Assembly (NCBI GenBank): GCA_029783825.1
Contig: JAREIK010002267.1
Location: 1 to 64,000 of the forward strand
Direction: 5' to 3'
Source: Sapria himalayana
Taxonomy: Eukaryota > Streptophyta > Magnoliopsida > Malpighiales > Rafflesiaceae
Length of the DNA stretch: 64,000 bases
Positions 15,301-31,147 of this stretch are shown one piece after another (the stretch's first letter is position 1; each line of letters starts with the position of its first letter). Position numbers and translations under genes: made by a program. The notes beneath the pieces are model-generated. The model made no database searches and was not told the DNA's origin. It was given only the letters and a program-made list of their open reading frames with translations.

Positions 15301-18300
15301 TTTAAATAAATTATTTTTTATGAAAAAAAATATAAGCTTATAAAAATAATCAAAATTTCAAAAATTTAAAATTTTATTTAGTAATATAATTTAATTTGAT
15401 TTTGAATTATTTTGGGTTCTCCAAATATATTTTAATTAATATCTATCTTATTAATAATAGTTTATTAATTTATTTTTTCATCATCAAAATAATATATATT
15501 AATAAAATTTTTTATATTGAATATACATCAAATATAATTATTAAGATTATTATAACTAAGTATTGTATTCATATTTTAGAACTATTAAAAAATTATTATA
15601 TATTCGAAGGTTATAACCTTTGAAAATCACGAAAATTCATAAAAATTAATTTTTTGTTATTTCATTGATTAAATAAAACCTATAAACACCTAAATGTGTA
15701 AACATATAAATCAATAAACTCGTTAACCCCAAAACCACAATAAACTTAAACCATTAAATAGGTATACCCTAAATAATTAATCATAAATCTCATTTTTATT
15801 AGTATTCAGTATAATTTTATATATACATTTTAATTATTTATTAGTTTATTTTTATAGAAATATAAATTAAAAAATAAATTAATAGTGAGACAAATATAAT
15901 TTAAATAATTTATCTTTCATTAACAAATATATAAGCTAATAAATGGATACAAAAATTTAAAAATTTAAAATTAATATTTAGTAAAATATTTCACTTTGAT
16001 TTTGAATCATTTTAGGTTTTGTAAATATATTTTAAACAATATTTATCTTATTAATAATTGTTTATTAATCTTTTGTATGACCTTTATTATAATATATATC
16101 AATACAATTGTTTATATTAAATTTAAATGATATATAATTATTAAGATTATCATAACTAAATATAGTATTCACATTTAAAAAAAATTTAAAAATTGTTATA
16201 GTTTCAAAGGTTATATCCTTCAAAAATGAGAACAAATAACATACAAATTTTTTTTGTTATTTTATTTTTTAAATAAATCCTATAAACTACTAAATGCCTA
16301 AACACTTAAATCACTAAATTCTTAAATCCCAAAACTCCTTAATATATAATCTTTTAAACCTGTATATTTTATCTTATTAATAATAGTTTTATTTAATATC
16401 TATCTTATTAATATATATTTACTTTGATTTTGAATCATTTTAGGTATTGCAAATAAATTTTATTTAATATCTATCTTATTAATAAAAGTTTATTAATTTA
16501 TTTTATTATCGTCATCATAATATCTATAAATAAACTTATTTATTTTGAATTTACATAATATATAATTATTTAGATTATTATAACAAAATAATATTTTCAC
16601 ATTTTATAAAAATTTAAAAATTATTAAGTTTTCAAAGGTTATAACATTTGAAAATAAGAAAAAAAAAATTTTTTGTATTAGGTTTTTTAAATAAAATCTA
16701 TAAACCACAAAATACCTAAATTCATAATGACAAAACTCCTAAACCCCGAAGCCCATAAATACATAAGCCTTTAAATTAGTATACTATAAATAATAAATAA
16801 TAAATCTTATTTTTATTAGTATTCATTATAATTTTAAATATCTGTTTTAGATATTTATCAGTTTATTTTTATTGAAATATTAATTACAAAATAAATTATT
16901 AGTGAGACAGATATAATATAAATAATTTATTTTTCATCAAAAAAATATAAGATCATAAAAAGAGGCAAAAATTTTTTAGAAAAATATTATTATTTAGTTA
17001 TTTATTTTAATTTAATTTTGAAAAATTTTAGATTTTGCAATTATATTTTAATTTATATCATTCTAATTAATAATAGTTTATTAATTTATTTATTGATCAT
17101 TATTATAATATCTATTAATAAAATTATTTATATTGATTTTACATTATATATAATTATCAAGATTATTATAACTAAATATTATATTTTACATTTTAAAAAA
17201 AATTAAAAATTATTATATTTTCAAAGGTTATAACCTTCAAAAATTAGATAAAATAACTTAGGGCATAAACACTTAAATGACTAAACCCCATAACACCTAA
17301 ATACTTAAACCATTAAACTTGTATATCCTGAATAATAAATAATAAATCTCAATTTTATTTGTATTCATTATAATTCTTAATATTTATTTTAATTATTTAT
17401 TAGTTTATTATTTAGAATTATAAATTACAAAATAATTTATGATGAAGACAAATATAATTTAAATAATTTATTTTTAATACGAAAAATATAAACTTATAAT
17501 AAAAGCAAAATATTAAAAAAATTATTATTAGTAATATATACGTTGATTTTGAATAAATTTAAATTTTGCAAATATATTTTAAATAATATTTATCTTATTA
17601 ATAATAGTATATTAATTTATTTATTGATCATTATTATAATATCTAGCAATGTTATTATTTATATTGAATTTAAATGACTTATATTTATTAAGATTATTAT
17701 AACTAAATATTATATTTACTTTTGAAAAAAATTTAGAAATTTTTATATTTTCTAAGGTTATAACCTTCAAAAATTAGAAAAAAAAAATAAAAATAAATTT
17801 TTTGTTATATCATTGTTTAAATAAAACTTATAGACCACTAAATGCCTAAACATTAAAATCTGTAAACTACTAAACACAAAGCCCCTAAATACTTAAAACT
17901 TTAAACTCGTAAACCTTAAATATAATTTAAATAATTTATTTTTCATCAAAAAAAATATAAGCTCATAAAAAGAAGCAAAAACTAAAAAATAAAAATTATA
18001 ATTTGGTAATAAATTTTACTTTGATTTTGAATAATTTTAGGTTTTGCAATTATATTTTAATTTATATCTATCATATTAATAATAACATATTAATTTATTT
18101 TTTGATAATTGATATCATACCTATCAATAAAATTGTTTATATTTAGTTTATATTATATATAATTATAATGATTCTTATCACTAAATATTGTTTTCACATT
18201 TTTAAAAAAATTTAAAATTATTATATTTTCAAAGGTTATCACCTTTGAAAAAATGAGAAAATATCAAAAATAATTTTTTAATAAATCCTATAAACTACTA

Positions 18301-21300
18301 AAAGCCTAAACACTTAAGTAAATAACTCCGAAATCTCAAAAACCCTAAATAGATAATCTTTTTAAACTGGAATATCCTAAATATTAAATAATAAATCTCG
18401 AAATTATTTTTTTCATTATAATTTAAAATATTTATTTTAATTATTTATTCATTTATTTTTATTAAATATTAATTACAATATAAATTAAGTGTTAGACAAA
18501 TATATTTATATAAATTATTTTTCAACAAAAAATATAGAAGGTTAAAAAAAGAAGAAAAAATTTCAAAACAATAATTTATTATATAGTTATATTTTTTGCT
18601 TTCTTTCAGAATCATTTTAGGTTTTGTAATTATATTTTAATTGATATCTATCTTATTAATAATAGATTATTAATTTATTTTTTGATCATTATTAGAATAT
18701 TTAACAATAAAATTATTTATATTGAATTTATATGAAATATAAATATAATGATTATTATAACTAAATATTAAATTCACTTTTGAAAAAAATTTAAAAATTA
18801 TTATATTTTCAAAGGTTATAACATTTGAAAATATCAAAAAATAATAAAAATAAATTTTTTGTTTATTTATTTTTTAAATAGAACCTATAACCACTAAATG
18901 CATACACAGTTAAATTAGTAAACTTCTAAACCACGTAATGCCTAAAAACATAAACCATTAAACCGCTATATACTACTTAATAATTAATAAATCTAATTTT
19001 TATTTCTATTTATTATAATTTTAAATATTTATTTTAATTATTATTAGTTTATTTCTATAGAAATATTTATTACAAAATAAATTATGAGTGCAAGAAATAT
19101 AATTTAAATAATTTAGTTTTAATCAATAAAAGTATTTATGCTTATAAAATAAGTAAAAATTTAAAAATTAAAAATTATTATTAAGTAATATATTTTACTT
19201 TAATTTTGAATCAATTTGGGTTTTGTAAATATTTTTTAATTAATATCTATCTTTTTATTAATAGTATATTAATTTAATTTTTGATCATTATTATAATATC
19301 TATCAATAAAATTATTTATATTGAATTTATATGATATATAATTATTAATATTATTATAACTAAATATTATATTCACATTTCAAAGAATATTAAATAATAT
19401 TATATTTTCAAAGGTTATAACCTATGAAAATTAGAAAAAAATACAATTTTTTTTTGGTTATTTTATTGTTTAAATAAAACTTATAAACCACTAAATGCCT
19501 AAAAATATAAATCGCTAAACTCCTAAATGATAAAACCTCTAAATACATAAACAATTGAACTGGTATACATTAATAATAAATCATAAATTTCATTTTAATT
19601 TTTATTCAGTTTAATTTTAAATTTTTATTTCAATTATTTATCTGTTTATTTTTATAGAAATATTAATTACAAAATAAATTATTAGTTAGATAGATCTAAT
19701 TTAAATTAAACCGGTATACCCTAAATAATAAATAATAAAACTCATTTTTTTTCATTATAATTTTAAATATTCATTTTAATTATTTATTTGTATATTTTTA
19801 TATAAATATTAATTATAAAATAAATTATGAGTTAAACAAATATAATTTATATAAATTATTTTTCATCAAAAAAAAATATAGATAAATTTTGAAAAATAAA
19901 TTTCAAAACAAAAAATTAATTATATAGTAATATATTTTGCTTAGTTTCCGAATCATTTTAATATTTGTAATTATATTTTAAATTATATATATCTTATTAA
20001 TAATAGATTATTAATTTATTTGTTGATCATTATTAGAATATTTATCAATAAAAATGTTTATATTGAATTTATATGATATATAAATTTAATAATTATTATA
20101 ACTAAATATTGTTTTCACTTTTGAAAAAAGTTTTAAAATTTTTATATTTTCAAAGATTATAACCTTTGCAACATGTGAAAAAATAAAAAAAATATATTTT
20201 TTTGTTATTTCATTATTTAAATAAAACCTATACAATACTAAATGACTAAGGACTTAAATCACTAAACTACAAAATCCGATACCCCTATATAGATAATCTT
20301 TTAAACCGGTATACACTAAATAATAATTAATAAATCTCATTTTTATTTGTTTTCATTATAATTTAAAAAAATCATTTTGATTTTTAGTTTTTTATTTGTA
20401 TATCTGTATTAATTATAAAATAAATTATGAGTTAAAATATAAATTATAAAAATTATTTTTCATCAAAAAATAGATAAGCTTATAAAAAGAATAAAAATTT
20501 AAAAACAAATAATTATTATTTAGTAATATATTTTGCTTTGCTTTTGAATCATTTTAAGTTTTGATATTATATTTTAAGTAATATAAATCTTATTCATAAT
20601 AGATTTTTAATTTATTTTTTGATAATTATTAGAATATCTTTAAATAAAATTATTTATATTAAATTTATATGATATATAATTATTATGATTATTATAAATA
20701 AATATTGTATTCACTTTTGATAAAAATTTAAAAATTATTATATTATCAAAAGTTATAACCTTAAAAAATGAGAAAAAATAATAAAACTAAATATTTTGTT
20801 ATTTCATTTTTTAAATAAAACCTATAGATCATTAAATTTAACTTACTTAAATCAGTAAGCTCATAAATCCCAAAACCCCTAAATACATAAACCTTTTAAT
20901 ACCTATATTCTACTTATTAAATAATAAATCTCATTTATATTTCTATTTATTATAATTTTTAATATTCATTTTAATTATTTATAGTTTAATTTATAGATAA
21001 ATTAATTCGAAATAAATTTCGAATGAGACAAATAATATTTAAATAATTTATATTTAATTAAAAAAATATAATCTTAAAAAAAGAAGGAAAAATTTAAAAA
21101 TTAAATATTATTATTTAGTATTATATTTTGATTTGATTTTGAATCATTTTGCATCATGTAAATATATTTTAATTAATATTTAGATTTTTAATAATAGCTT
21201 GTTAATTTAATTTTTGATCATTATTATAATATCTATCATTAAAATTGTTTATATTAAATTTATATGATATATAATTAGTAAGGTTAATATAATTATACAT

Positions 21301-24300
21301 AGTATTCACATTTCAAAAAATTATAAAAATTATTTTTTTTCCAAGTTAAAACTTATAAACAACTAAATGCCTAAATACATAAATTGCTAAACTTCAAAAT
21401 CACAAAACCCCTAAATAATTTAACCATTAAACCGGTATACTATATTTAATAAATAATAAATCTCATTTTTATTAGTATTCATTATAATTTTAAACATACA
21501 TCTTAATTATTTATTAGTTTATTTTTATAGAAATATAAATTAAAAAAAAATTATTAGTGAGACAATTATAGTTTAAAAAATTTATATTTCATCAAAAAAT
21601 ATATAAGCATATAAATGGATACAAAAATTTAAAAATTTAAAATTAATATTTAGTAAAATATTTCACTTCGATTTTGAATCATTTTAGGTTTTGCAAATAT
21701 ATTTTAAACAATATTTATCTTATTAATAATTGTTTATTATTTTTTTATGATCATTATTATAATTTATAGCAATAAAATAATTTATATTGAATTTATATGA
21801 TATTTAATTTTTATGATTATTAACTTCATATTGTATACACTTTTCAAAAAAAAATTAGAAATTATTATATTTTCAAAGGGTATAACCTTCAAAAATTAGA
21901 AAAAATAACAAAAATATTTTTTTTTATAATTTAAATAAAACTTTTAAACCACTAAATGACTAAATAATAAAATGACTAAACTCCTAATCCCCGAAGCTCA
22001 TAAATACTCAAGACATTAAATTAGTAGTCTAAATAATAAATAATAATTCTAATTTTTATTAGTATTCATTATAATTTTAAATATTCATTTTAATTTTTTA
22101 TCAGTTTATTTTTATAGAAATATTAATTACAAAATAAATTATTAGTGTGACAGATATAATTTAAATAATTTATTTTTCATCAAAAAAGATATATAAGCTT
22201 ATAAAAAGAGGCAAAATTTTAATAATAAAAAATTATTTTTTATTAATATATCTTATTTTGATTTTGGATCATTTTAGATTTTACAAGTATATTTTAATTT
22301 ATATCATTCTTATTAATACTAGTTTTTTAATTTATTTATTTATCATTATTATAATATTTATTTATAAAATTATTTATATTTAGTTTACATTATATAAAAT
22401 TATTAAGATTATTATAACTAAATATTATATTCACATTTAAAAAAAATTAAAAATTATTATATTTTCAAAGGTTATAACCTTCAGAAATTAAAAAAAATCA
22501 AAAAATTAAATTTTTTGTTTTTTCATTCTTTAAATAAAAACTATAAATCACTAAAGGTCTAAACAATTAAATCACTAAACTCCTAAACAATAAAACACCT
22601 AAATACTTAAACCATTAAACTGGTATATCCTGAATAATAAATAATAAATCTCAATTTTATTTGTATTCATTATAATTTTAAAATTCATTTTAATTATTTA
22701 TTAGTATATTATTATAGAATTATAAATTACAAAATAAATTATGAGTAAGACAAATATAATTTAAATAATTTATTTTTAATAACAAAAATATAAACTTATA
22801 AAAAAAGCAAAACTTTAAAAAAAATTATTATTTAGTAATATATTTTACTTTGATTTTGAATAAATTTTGATTTTGTAAATACTTTTTAAATAATAACTAT
22901 CTTATTAATAATAGTTTATTAAATTTTTTTTGATCATTATTATAATATCTAGCAATATAATTATTTATATTGAATTTAAATGACCTATAATTATTAAGAT
23001 TATTATAACTTAATATTATATTTACATTTGAAAAAAAATAAAAAATTATTATATATTCAAATGTTATAACATTTGAAAATGTGAAAAAATATCAAAAATA
23101 ATTTTTTTGTTATTCATTGTTTAAATAAAACCTATAAACCACTAAATGCCGAAAAACATAAATCACTAAATTTCTAAATGACAAAACCTCTAAATACATA
23201 AACCATTAAACTAGTATACATTAATAATAATTCATAATTCTCATTTTAATTTTTATTCAGTATAATTTTAAAATTTTATTTTAATTATTTAACAATTTAT
23301 TTTTTTAGAAATATTAATTACAAAATAAATTATTAGTAAGATAGATATGTTTTAAATTAAATCGGTATACCCTAAATAATAAAGAATAAATATCATTTTT
23401 TTATTATAATTTTAAATATTTATTTTAATATTTATTGTTTATTTTTATATAAATATTAATAAAAAAATAAATTAAGAGTTACACAAATATAATTTATATA
23501 AATTATTTTTCATCAAAAAAATATAGATAAACATTTTAAAAGAAAAAAAAAATTTCAAAAAAAAAATTATTATATAGTAATATATTTTGCTTTGCTTCTG
23601 TATCATTTTAGGTTTTGTAATTATATTATAATTGATATCTATCTTATTAATAATAGATTATTAATTTATTTTTTGATCAAAATTAGAATAGTTTTCGATA
23701 AAAATGTTTATATTGAATTTATATGATATATAAATATAAATATTTTTATAACTAAATATAGTATTAACTTTAGAAAAAAATTTTAAAATTATTATATTTT
23801 CAAAGATTATAACATTTAAAAATGTCAAAAAATAAAAAAAAATAAATATTTTGTAATTTCATTGTTTAAATAAAACTAATACACCACTAAATGTCTAAGC
23901 ACTTAAATCACTAAACTACAAAATCCCGATACCCCTATATAGATAATCCTTTAAACCGGTATACCCTAAATAATAATTAATAAATCTCATTTTTATTTGT
24001 TTTCATTATAATTTCAAAAATTAATTTTGATTGTTTAGTTTTTTATTTTCTATATATATTAATTATAAAATAAATTATGAGTTAAAAATATAATTTATTA
24101 AAAATATGTTTTATCAAAAAATATATAAGCTTATAAAAATCATAAAGATTTAAAAACAAATAATTATTATTTAGTCATATATTTTGTTTTGCTTTTGAAT
24201 CATTTTAGGCTTTGATATTATATTTTAAGTAATATCAATCTTATTCATAATAGATTTTTAATTTATTTTTTGCTAATTATTAGAATATCTATCAATAAAA

Positions 24301-27300
24301 TTGTTTATATTGAATTTATATGATATATAATTATTATGATTATTATAAATAAATATTGTATTCACTTTTGATAAAAATTTAAATATTATTATATTTTCAA
24401 AGTTTATAACCTTAAAAATGAGAAAAAATAATACAAATAATTTTTTTGTTATTTCATTTTTAAAATAAAACCTATAGATCTTATATTGCTTACTTACTTA
24501 AATTTGTAAGCTCATACACCCCGAAACCCCTAAATACATAAACCTTTTAACAGCTATATACTACTTAATAAATAATAAATCTAATTTTTACTTCTATTTA
24601 TTATTATTTTAAATATTCATTTTAATTATTTATATTTTAATTATTTAAAAAATTTAATTAAAAAAAATTTTTGAGTGAGACAAATATTATTTAAATAATT
24701 TATTTTTAATCAATAAAAAATATAAGCTCATAAAAATATGGAAATATTTTGAAATTAAATATTATTATTTAGTAATATATTTTGATTTGATTTTGAATCA
24801 TTTTGTGTAATGTAAATATATTTTAATTAATATTTATATTATTTAAAATAGTTTATTAATTTAATTTTTTATCATTAGTATACTATCTATCATTAATATT
24901 ATTTATATTGAATTTATATGATATATAATTAGTAAGATTAATATAATTATACATGGTATTCACATTTCAAAAAATTTTAAAAATTATTTTATTTTTAAAG
25001 GATATAAACTTTGAAAATTAGATAAAATGAAAAAAAAAATTTATTATATAAATAAAAACTATAAACCACTAAATGCCTAAAAACATAAATTGCTAAACTC
25101 CTAAATGACAAAACCACTAAATTAACAATCCATTAAACCGGTATACCATATATAATAAATCATAAATCTCATTTTGATTTGTATTCATTATAATTTTAAA
25201 TATTCATTTTAATTATTTATTAGTTTTTTTTATAGAAATATTAATTGCAAAATAAATAAAGAGTGAGACAAATATAATTTTAATAATTTATTTTTAATCA
25301 AAAAATAAATATAAGCTTATAAAAAGAATTAAAAATTTAAAAACAAAAAATTATCATTTAGTAATATATTTTACTTTGATTTTGAATCATTATAGGTTTT
25401 GCATTTATATTTTAATTGTTATCAATCTTATTAATAATAGTTTACTAATTTATTTTTTGATCATTATTATAATATATATCAATAAAATTACTTGTATTGA
25501 ATTTAAATATTCTTATAATTATTAAGATTATTATAAATAAATATTATATTTACATTTGAAAAAAATTTAAAAATTATTATATTTTCAAAGGTTATAACCT
25601 TCAAAAATGATAAAAAATAACAAATATAATTTTTTTTATTATTATATTATTTAAAAAAATTATAAAGCACTAAATGCCTAATCATTTAAATATCTAGACT
25701 CCTTAACCCCAAAACCCCCTAAATACTTAAACCATTAAACCTATATAAACTAAATAATAAATAATAAATTTCATTTTTATTTGTATTCATTATAATTTTA
25801 AATATTTATTTTAATTATTTTTTAGTTTATTTTTATATAAATATTAATTACAAAATAAATAATGAGTGAGACATATAATTTAAATAAATTATTTTTTATG
25901 AAAAAAATCAGCTTATAAAAATAAACAAAATTTCAAAAATTTAAAATTTTATTTAGTAATATAATTTACTTTGTTTTTGAATTATTTTGGGATCTGCAAA
26001 TATATTTTAATTAATATCTATCTTATTAATAATAGTTTATTAATTTATTTTTCGATCATTATAATAATATATATTAAAAAAAATTTTATATTAAATTTAC
26101 ATCAAATATAATTATTAAGATTATTATAACTAAGTATTCATTCATATTTTAGAAAGATTAAAATATTATTATATTATCAAAGGTAATAAACTTTGAAAAT
26201 CATTAAAATTCATAAAAATAAATTTTGTGTTATTTCATTGATTAAATAAAACCTATAAACACCTAAATGTGAAAACATATCAATCAATAAACTCCTTAAC
26301 CCCAAAACCACAAACAACTTAAACCATTAAATTGATATACCCTAAATAATAAATCATAAATCTTTTTTTATTAGTATTCATTATAATTTTAAAAATTCAT
26401 TTTAATTATGTATCAATTTATTTTTATAAAAATATTAATTACAAAATAAATTATTAGTGAGACATATATAATTTAAATAATTTATTTTTCATTAAAAAAA
26501 TTTTATTTGCTTATAAATGAGGCAAAAATTTTTAAAATAAAAATTATTATTTAATAATATATCTTATTTTGATTTTGAATCATTTTAGATTCTACAATTA
26601 TATTTTAATTTATAACATTCTTATTAATACTAGTTTATTAATTTATTTATTAATCATTATTATAATATCTATAAATAAAATTATTTATATTTAGTTTACA
26701 TTATATATATTTATTAAGATTATTATAACAAAATATTATATTCACATTTAAAAAAATTTAAAAATATTAGATTTTCAAAGGTTACAACCTTCAAAAATTT
26801 AAAAAAATCAAAAAATTAAATTTTTTGTTTTTTAATTCTTTAGATAATAACCATAAATAACTAAAGGTCTAAACACTTAAATCACTAAACTCATAAACCA
26901 AAAAACACCGAAATACTTAAAACATTAAACTGGTATATCCTGCATTATAAATAATAAATCTCAAATTTATTTGTATTCATTATAATTTTAAATAATTATT
27001 TTAATTATTTATTAGTTTATTATTTTAGAATCATAAATTACAAAATAAATTACGAGTAAGACAAATTAATTAAATAATTTATTTATAATAACAAAAATAT
27101 AAAGTTATAAAAAAAGCAAAACATTAAAAAAATTATTATTAAGTAATATATTTTACTTAGATTTTGAATAAATTTAGATTTTGCAAATATATTTAAATAA
27201 TATCTATCTTATTAATAATAGTTTATAAAATTTTTTTGATCATTATTATAATATCTAGCAATGTAATTATTTATATTGAATTTAAATGACTTATAATTAT

Positions 27301-30047
27301 TAAGATTATTATAACTAAATATTATATTTACATTTGAAAAAAATTTAAAAATTATTATATTTTCAAAGGTTATAACATTCAAAAATTAAAAAAATAATAA
27401 AAATAAATTTTTTGTTATATCATTGTTTAAATAAAACATATAAATCACTAAATGCCTAAACACTTAAACCTTTAAACTCGTAAACCTTAAATATAATTTA
27501 AATAATTAATTAAAATATTAATTACAAAATAAATTATGAGTGATAAAAATATAATTTAAATTATTTTTCATCAAAAAAAAAATAAGCTTATAAAAAGAAG
27601 CAAAAACTAAAAAATAAAAATTATTATTTAGTAATAAATTTTACTTGGCTTTTAAATATTTTTATGTCTTGAAATTATATTTTAATTTATATCTATCATA
27701 TTAATAATAGAATATTAATCTATTTTTTGATAATTGATATCATATCTATCAATAAAATTGTTAATATTTAGTTTATATTATATATAATTATAATGATTAT
27801 TATTTCTAAATATTGTATCACATTTTTAAAAAATATTAAAATTATTATATTTTCAAAGGTTATTTACCTTTGAAAATGAGAAAAAATATCAAATTTTTTT
27901 TTTGTTATTCCATTGTTTAAATAAAACTTATAAACCATTAAATGCCTAAAAACATAAATTGCTAAATTCAAAACAAAAAAACCTCTAAATACTTAAAATA
28001 TTAAACTGGTATACATTAATAATAATTCATAAATCTCATTTTAATTTTTATTCAGTATAATTTTAAATTTTTATTTTATTTATTTATTAGTTTATTTTTA
28101 TAGAAATATTAATTACAAATTAAATTATTAGTGACACTGATCTAATTTAAATTAGACTGTTATACCCAAAATAATAAAGAATAAATCTCAATATTATTTT
28201 TTTTATAATTTTAAATATTCATTTTAATTATTTATTTGTTTATTTTTAAATAAATATTAATTAAAAAATAAATTATTAGTTAGACAAATATAATTTATAT
28301 AAATTAATTTTCATCAAAAAAATATGGATAAACTTTTTAAAAGAAAAAAAAATTTCAAAACAACACATTATTATATAGTAATATATTTTGGTTTCTTCTG
28401 AATCATTTTAGGTTTTTTTATTATATTTTAATTGATATCTATCTTATTAATAATAGATTATTAATATTTTTTTTGATCATTTTTAGAATATTTATCAATA
28501 ATATTTTTTATATTGAATTTATATGATATATATATATATAATAATTATTATAACTAAATATTAAATTCACTTTTGAAAAAAATTTAATAATTATTATATT
28601 TTCAATGGTTATAACCTTTGAAAATATAAAAAATTAAGAAAAATAAATATTTTGTTATTTTATTTTTTAAATAAAACCTATAAACCACTAAATGCATACA
28701 TAGTTAAATCAGTAAACTTCTAAGGCTCGTAATACCTAATTACATAAACCATCAAACCACTATATGCTATTTAATAATTAAGAAATCTATTTTTTATTTC
28801 AATTTATTATTATTTCAAATATTCATTTTAAGTATTTATAAGTTTATTTTTATAAAAATATTTATTACAAAATAAATTATGAGTGTGACAAATATAATTT
28901 AAATAATTTATTTTTAATCAAAAAAAATATATACGCTTATAAAAGAAGTAAAAATTTAAAAATTAAAAATTATTTTCCAGTAATATTTTTTACTTTAATT
29001 TTGAATTAATTTGGGTTTTGTAAATATTTTTTAAATAATATATATTTTTTTATTAATAGTTTATTAATTTAATTTTTGATCATTATTATATTGTCTATCA
29101 ATAAAATTGTTTATATTGAATTTATATGATATATAATATTATTTTATTTTTTAATTTATATTGTCTATTAATTTATATTGAATTCATATTTCAAAAATTG
29201 TAAATATTTTTATATTTTTAAAGGTTATAACCTATGAAAATGATAACAAATTATAGAAATTTTTTTTGTTATTTTATTTTTTTATAAAACCTATAAACCA
29301 CTAAAAGCCTAAAAACATAAAAAGCCAAACTTCTAACGACAAAACCTCTAAATACTTAAACTATTAAACTGGTATACATTAATAATAAATCTTAAATCTC
29401 ATTTTAATTTTTATTCAGTATAATTTTAAATTTATATTTTAATTATTTATCACTTTATTTTTATAGAAATATTAATTACAAAATAAATTATTTTTGAGAC
29501 GGATCTAATTTAAATTAAACCTGTATCCCTAAATAATAAATAATAAATAATAAATCTCATTTTTTTATTATGATTTTAAATATTCATTTTAATTATTTAT
29601 TTGTTTATTTATATATAAATATTAATTACAAAATAAATTATGAGTTAGACAAATATAATTTATATAAATTATTTTTCATCAAAAAAATAGATAAAATTAT
29701 TAAAAGAAAATAAAATTCAAAAACAAAAAATTATTATATAGTAAAATATTTTTCTTTGCTTCAAAATCATTTTATGTTTTGTAATTATATTTTAATTAAT
29801 ATCTATCTTATTATTAATGGATTATTAATTTATTTTTTGATTATTATTAGAATATTTATCAATAAAATTATTTATATTGAATTTATATAATATATAAATA
29901 AATGATTAGTATAACTAAATAATGTATTCACATTTGAAAAAAATTTAAAAATTATTATATTTCAAAGGTTATAAACTTTGAAAATAACAAAAAATAAAAA
30001 AAATAAATTTTTTGTTATTTTATTTTTTAAATAGAACCTATAAACCA
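12382..30047 (+). repeat. AT-rich ~600-bp satellite array, block B
   Basis: The satellite continues in direct orientation. Palindrome centres lie near 12557, 13293, 13822, 14420, 15022, 15613, 16213, 16641, 17230, 17760, 18238, 18828, 19417, 20159, 20755, 21882, 22474, 23066, 23809, 24406, 25004, 25594, 26186, 26784, 27372, 27862, 28611, 29227 and 29971. One monomer near 21345 has lost its palindrome. Long intervals of 736-749 bp end at 13293, 20159, 23809, 28611 and 29971. Short intervals end at 13822 and 17760 (about 530 bp), 16641 (428), 18238 (478) and 27862 (490). Monomer variants of block A recur in the same order. Nothing gene-like was found. Confidence 0.95.
16214..16641 (+). repeat. 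Short monomer with local duplication
   Basis: This 428-bp monomer contains two nearby copies of the 'ATCTTATTAATA' segment, at about 16369-16430, where the normal monomer has one. An almost identical arrangement appears in reverse complement at 57150-57240. The pair is a landmark for the large inverted duplication. Confidence 0.75.
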
Positions 30048-30055
30048 CTAAATGC
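30048..30055. repeat. Target-site duplication, left (hAT copy 1)
   Basis: CTAAATGC directly before the element. The identical 8 bp follow it at 33751-33758. hAT transposons characteristically make 8-bp duplications. The site lies inside the telomere-like box of a satellite monomer. Empty versions of the same site occur in related monomers near 7797, 11452, 18895, 28686 and 60265. Confidence 0.95.
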
Positions 30056-30235
30056 TAGGGGTGCTCATGGGACAGGATGGGAAGGGGATTACAAATCTCC
30101 AGACCCTTCCCACAGTTAGTAGATTTTTTTTGAAGATCCAGACCCTTCCAATAGGTTGAAAATATCAAGATGGGAAAGGACGGAGATCGGGGATTTTGGG
30201 TAGGAGAAAACGGTTCTGGGACAGGACGGAGTTTG
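30056..30235. repeat. Left terminal and subterminal repeats of hAT copy 1
   Basis: The terminal inverted repeat at 30056-30073 is followed by closely spaced G/C-rich words on both strands: GGGACAGGATGGGAA, GACCCTTCCC (twice) and GGGACAGGACGG. Equivalent words occur at 33585-33750. Such clusters are typical sites for transposase binding near hAT ends. The same block recurs in copies 2, 3 and 4. Confidence 0.65.
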
Positions 30236-31147
30236 GACATTTTTTTTAATTTATTTTTTTCAAACCAGCCAAGTTAGTTAATGTCGAAATCTTTTGTTGT
30301 ACCATTTATCATTCTTAGATATGTATCTTTCAAACTTAAATTGGGCCAATTTTATTTCGTCAAATAGTCTGAATACCGCAAACGAGTTCCATTTTCTTGT
30401 CAAAAGCTTTGATGTACAGAAAAGGATAGAAATTTAAATAGAATGGGACCGAGTTGTGTGATTAATTTGGTTGTTTGTTTTTTCACAAGTTGGCTTTGTT
30501 TAGCCCAGTGAAATTTAACCATAATAGCTATACTACATTTTTTAAATAATTACTAAAATATTAAGGAATAGCTAAAGATTACCACAAACATTGGTAGCAA
30601 CATTTACTACTTAAGTAATTGCTAAATTTAGGCAGCTTAATATAAAAAAAATACAACTAATAACAACCATGATAATAATCATTTCAAATCTCAGTCCCGG
30701 AACACAACAAAAATCCAAACCCAATAAATTATCTCTTCTACAACTCCTCCATTTTCTTCCTCCACCATAGAAGGACAACCAATGATGAAAACTTGTTAAT
30801 CATGTAGATATAAATTACTAAGATGAAAGAGTAATAAAAAAACAAAATATTACCTTAAACAATTTAATACACCCATTCCAAATTTAGATGGCCAACTATA
30901 GTTGGAAGAATATTTGGATCTTGTGACCCCTCTGAAAATTGTAATTGAACCATTTTTTTATTAAATTGAATGAATAAAATAAGTAAAAGTGAAATTAAAA
31001 TTTACAAGATTTGTATACTAACCTGATTAATTATCATCAAGGTCTTGAACTAATTCTTCAATTTCAATAAGTATGTTTGAGCTTCTCAACCAATCTTGTA
31101 TTCATATGAGAACTTCAGCTGTAATTGGTGTTAAAGAACTCCTAAAT

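Noticed and set aside
30055..30240. Minus-strand open frame at the hAT left end, and relatives at 39165-39350, 44456-44701 and 61562-61867
   Set aside because: They lie in the subterminal region downstream of the transposase gene. They reflect GC-rich terminal repeats and have no family motif.
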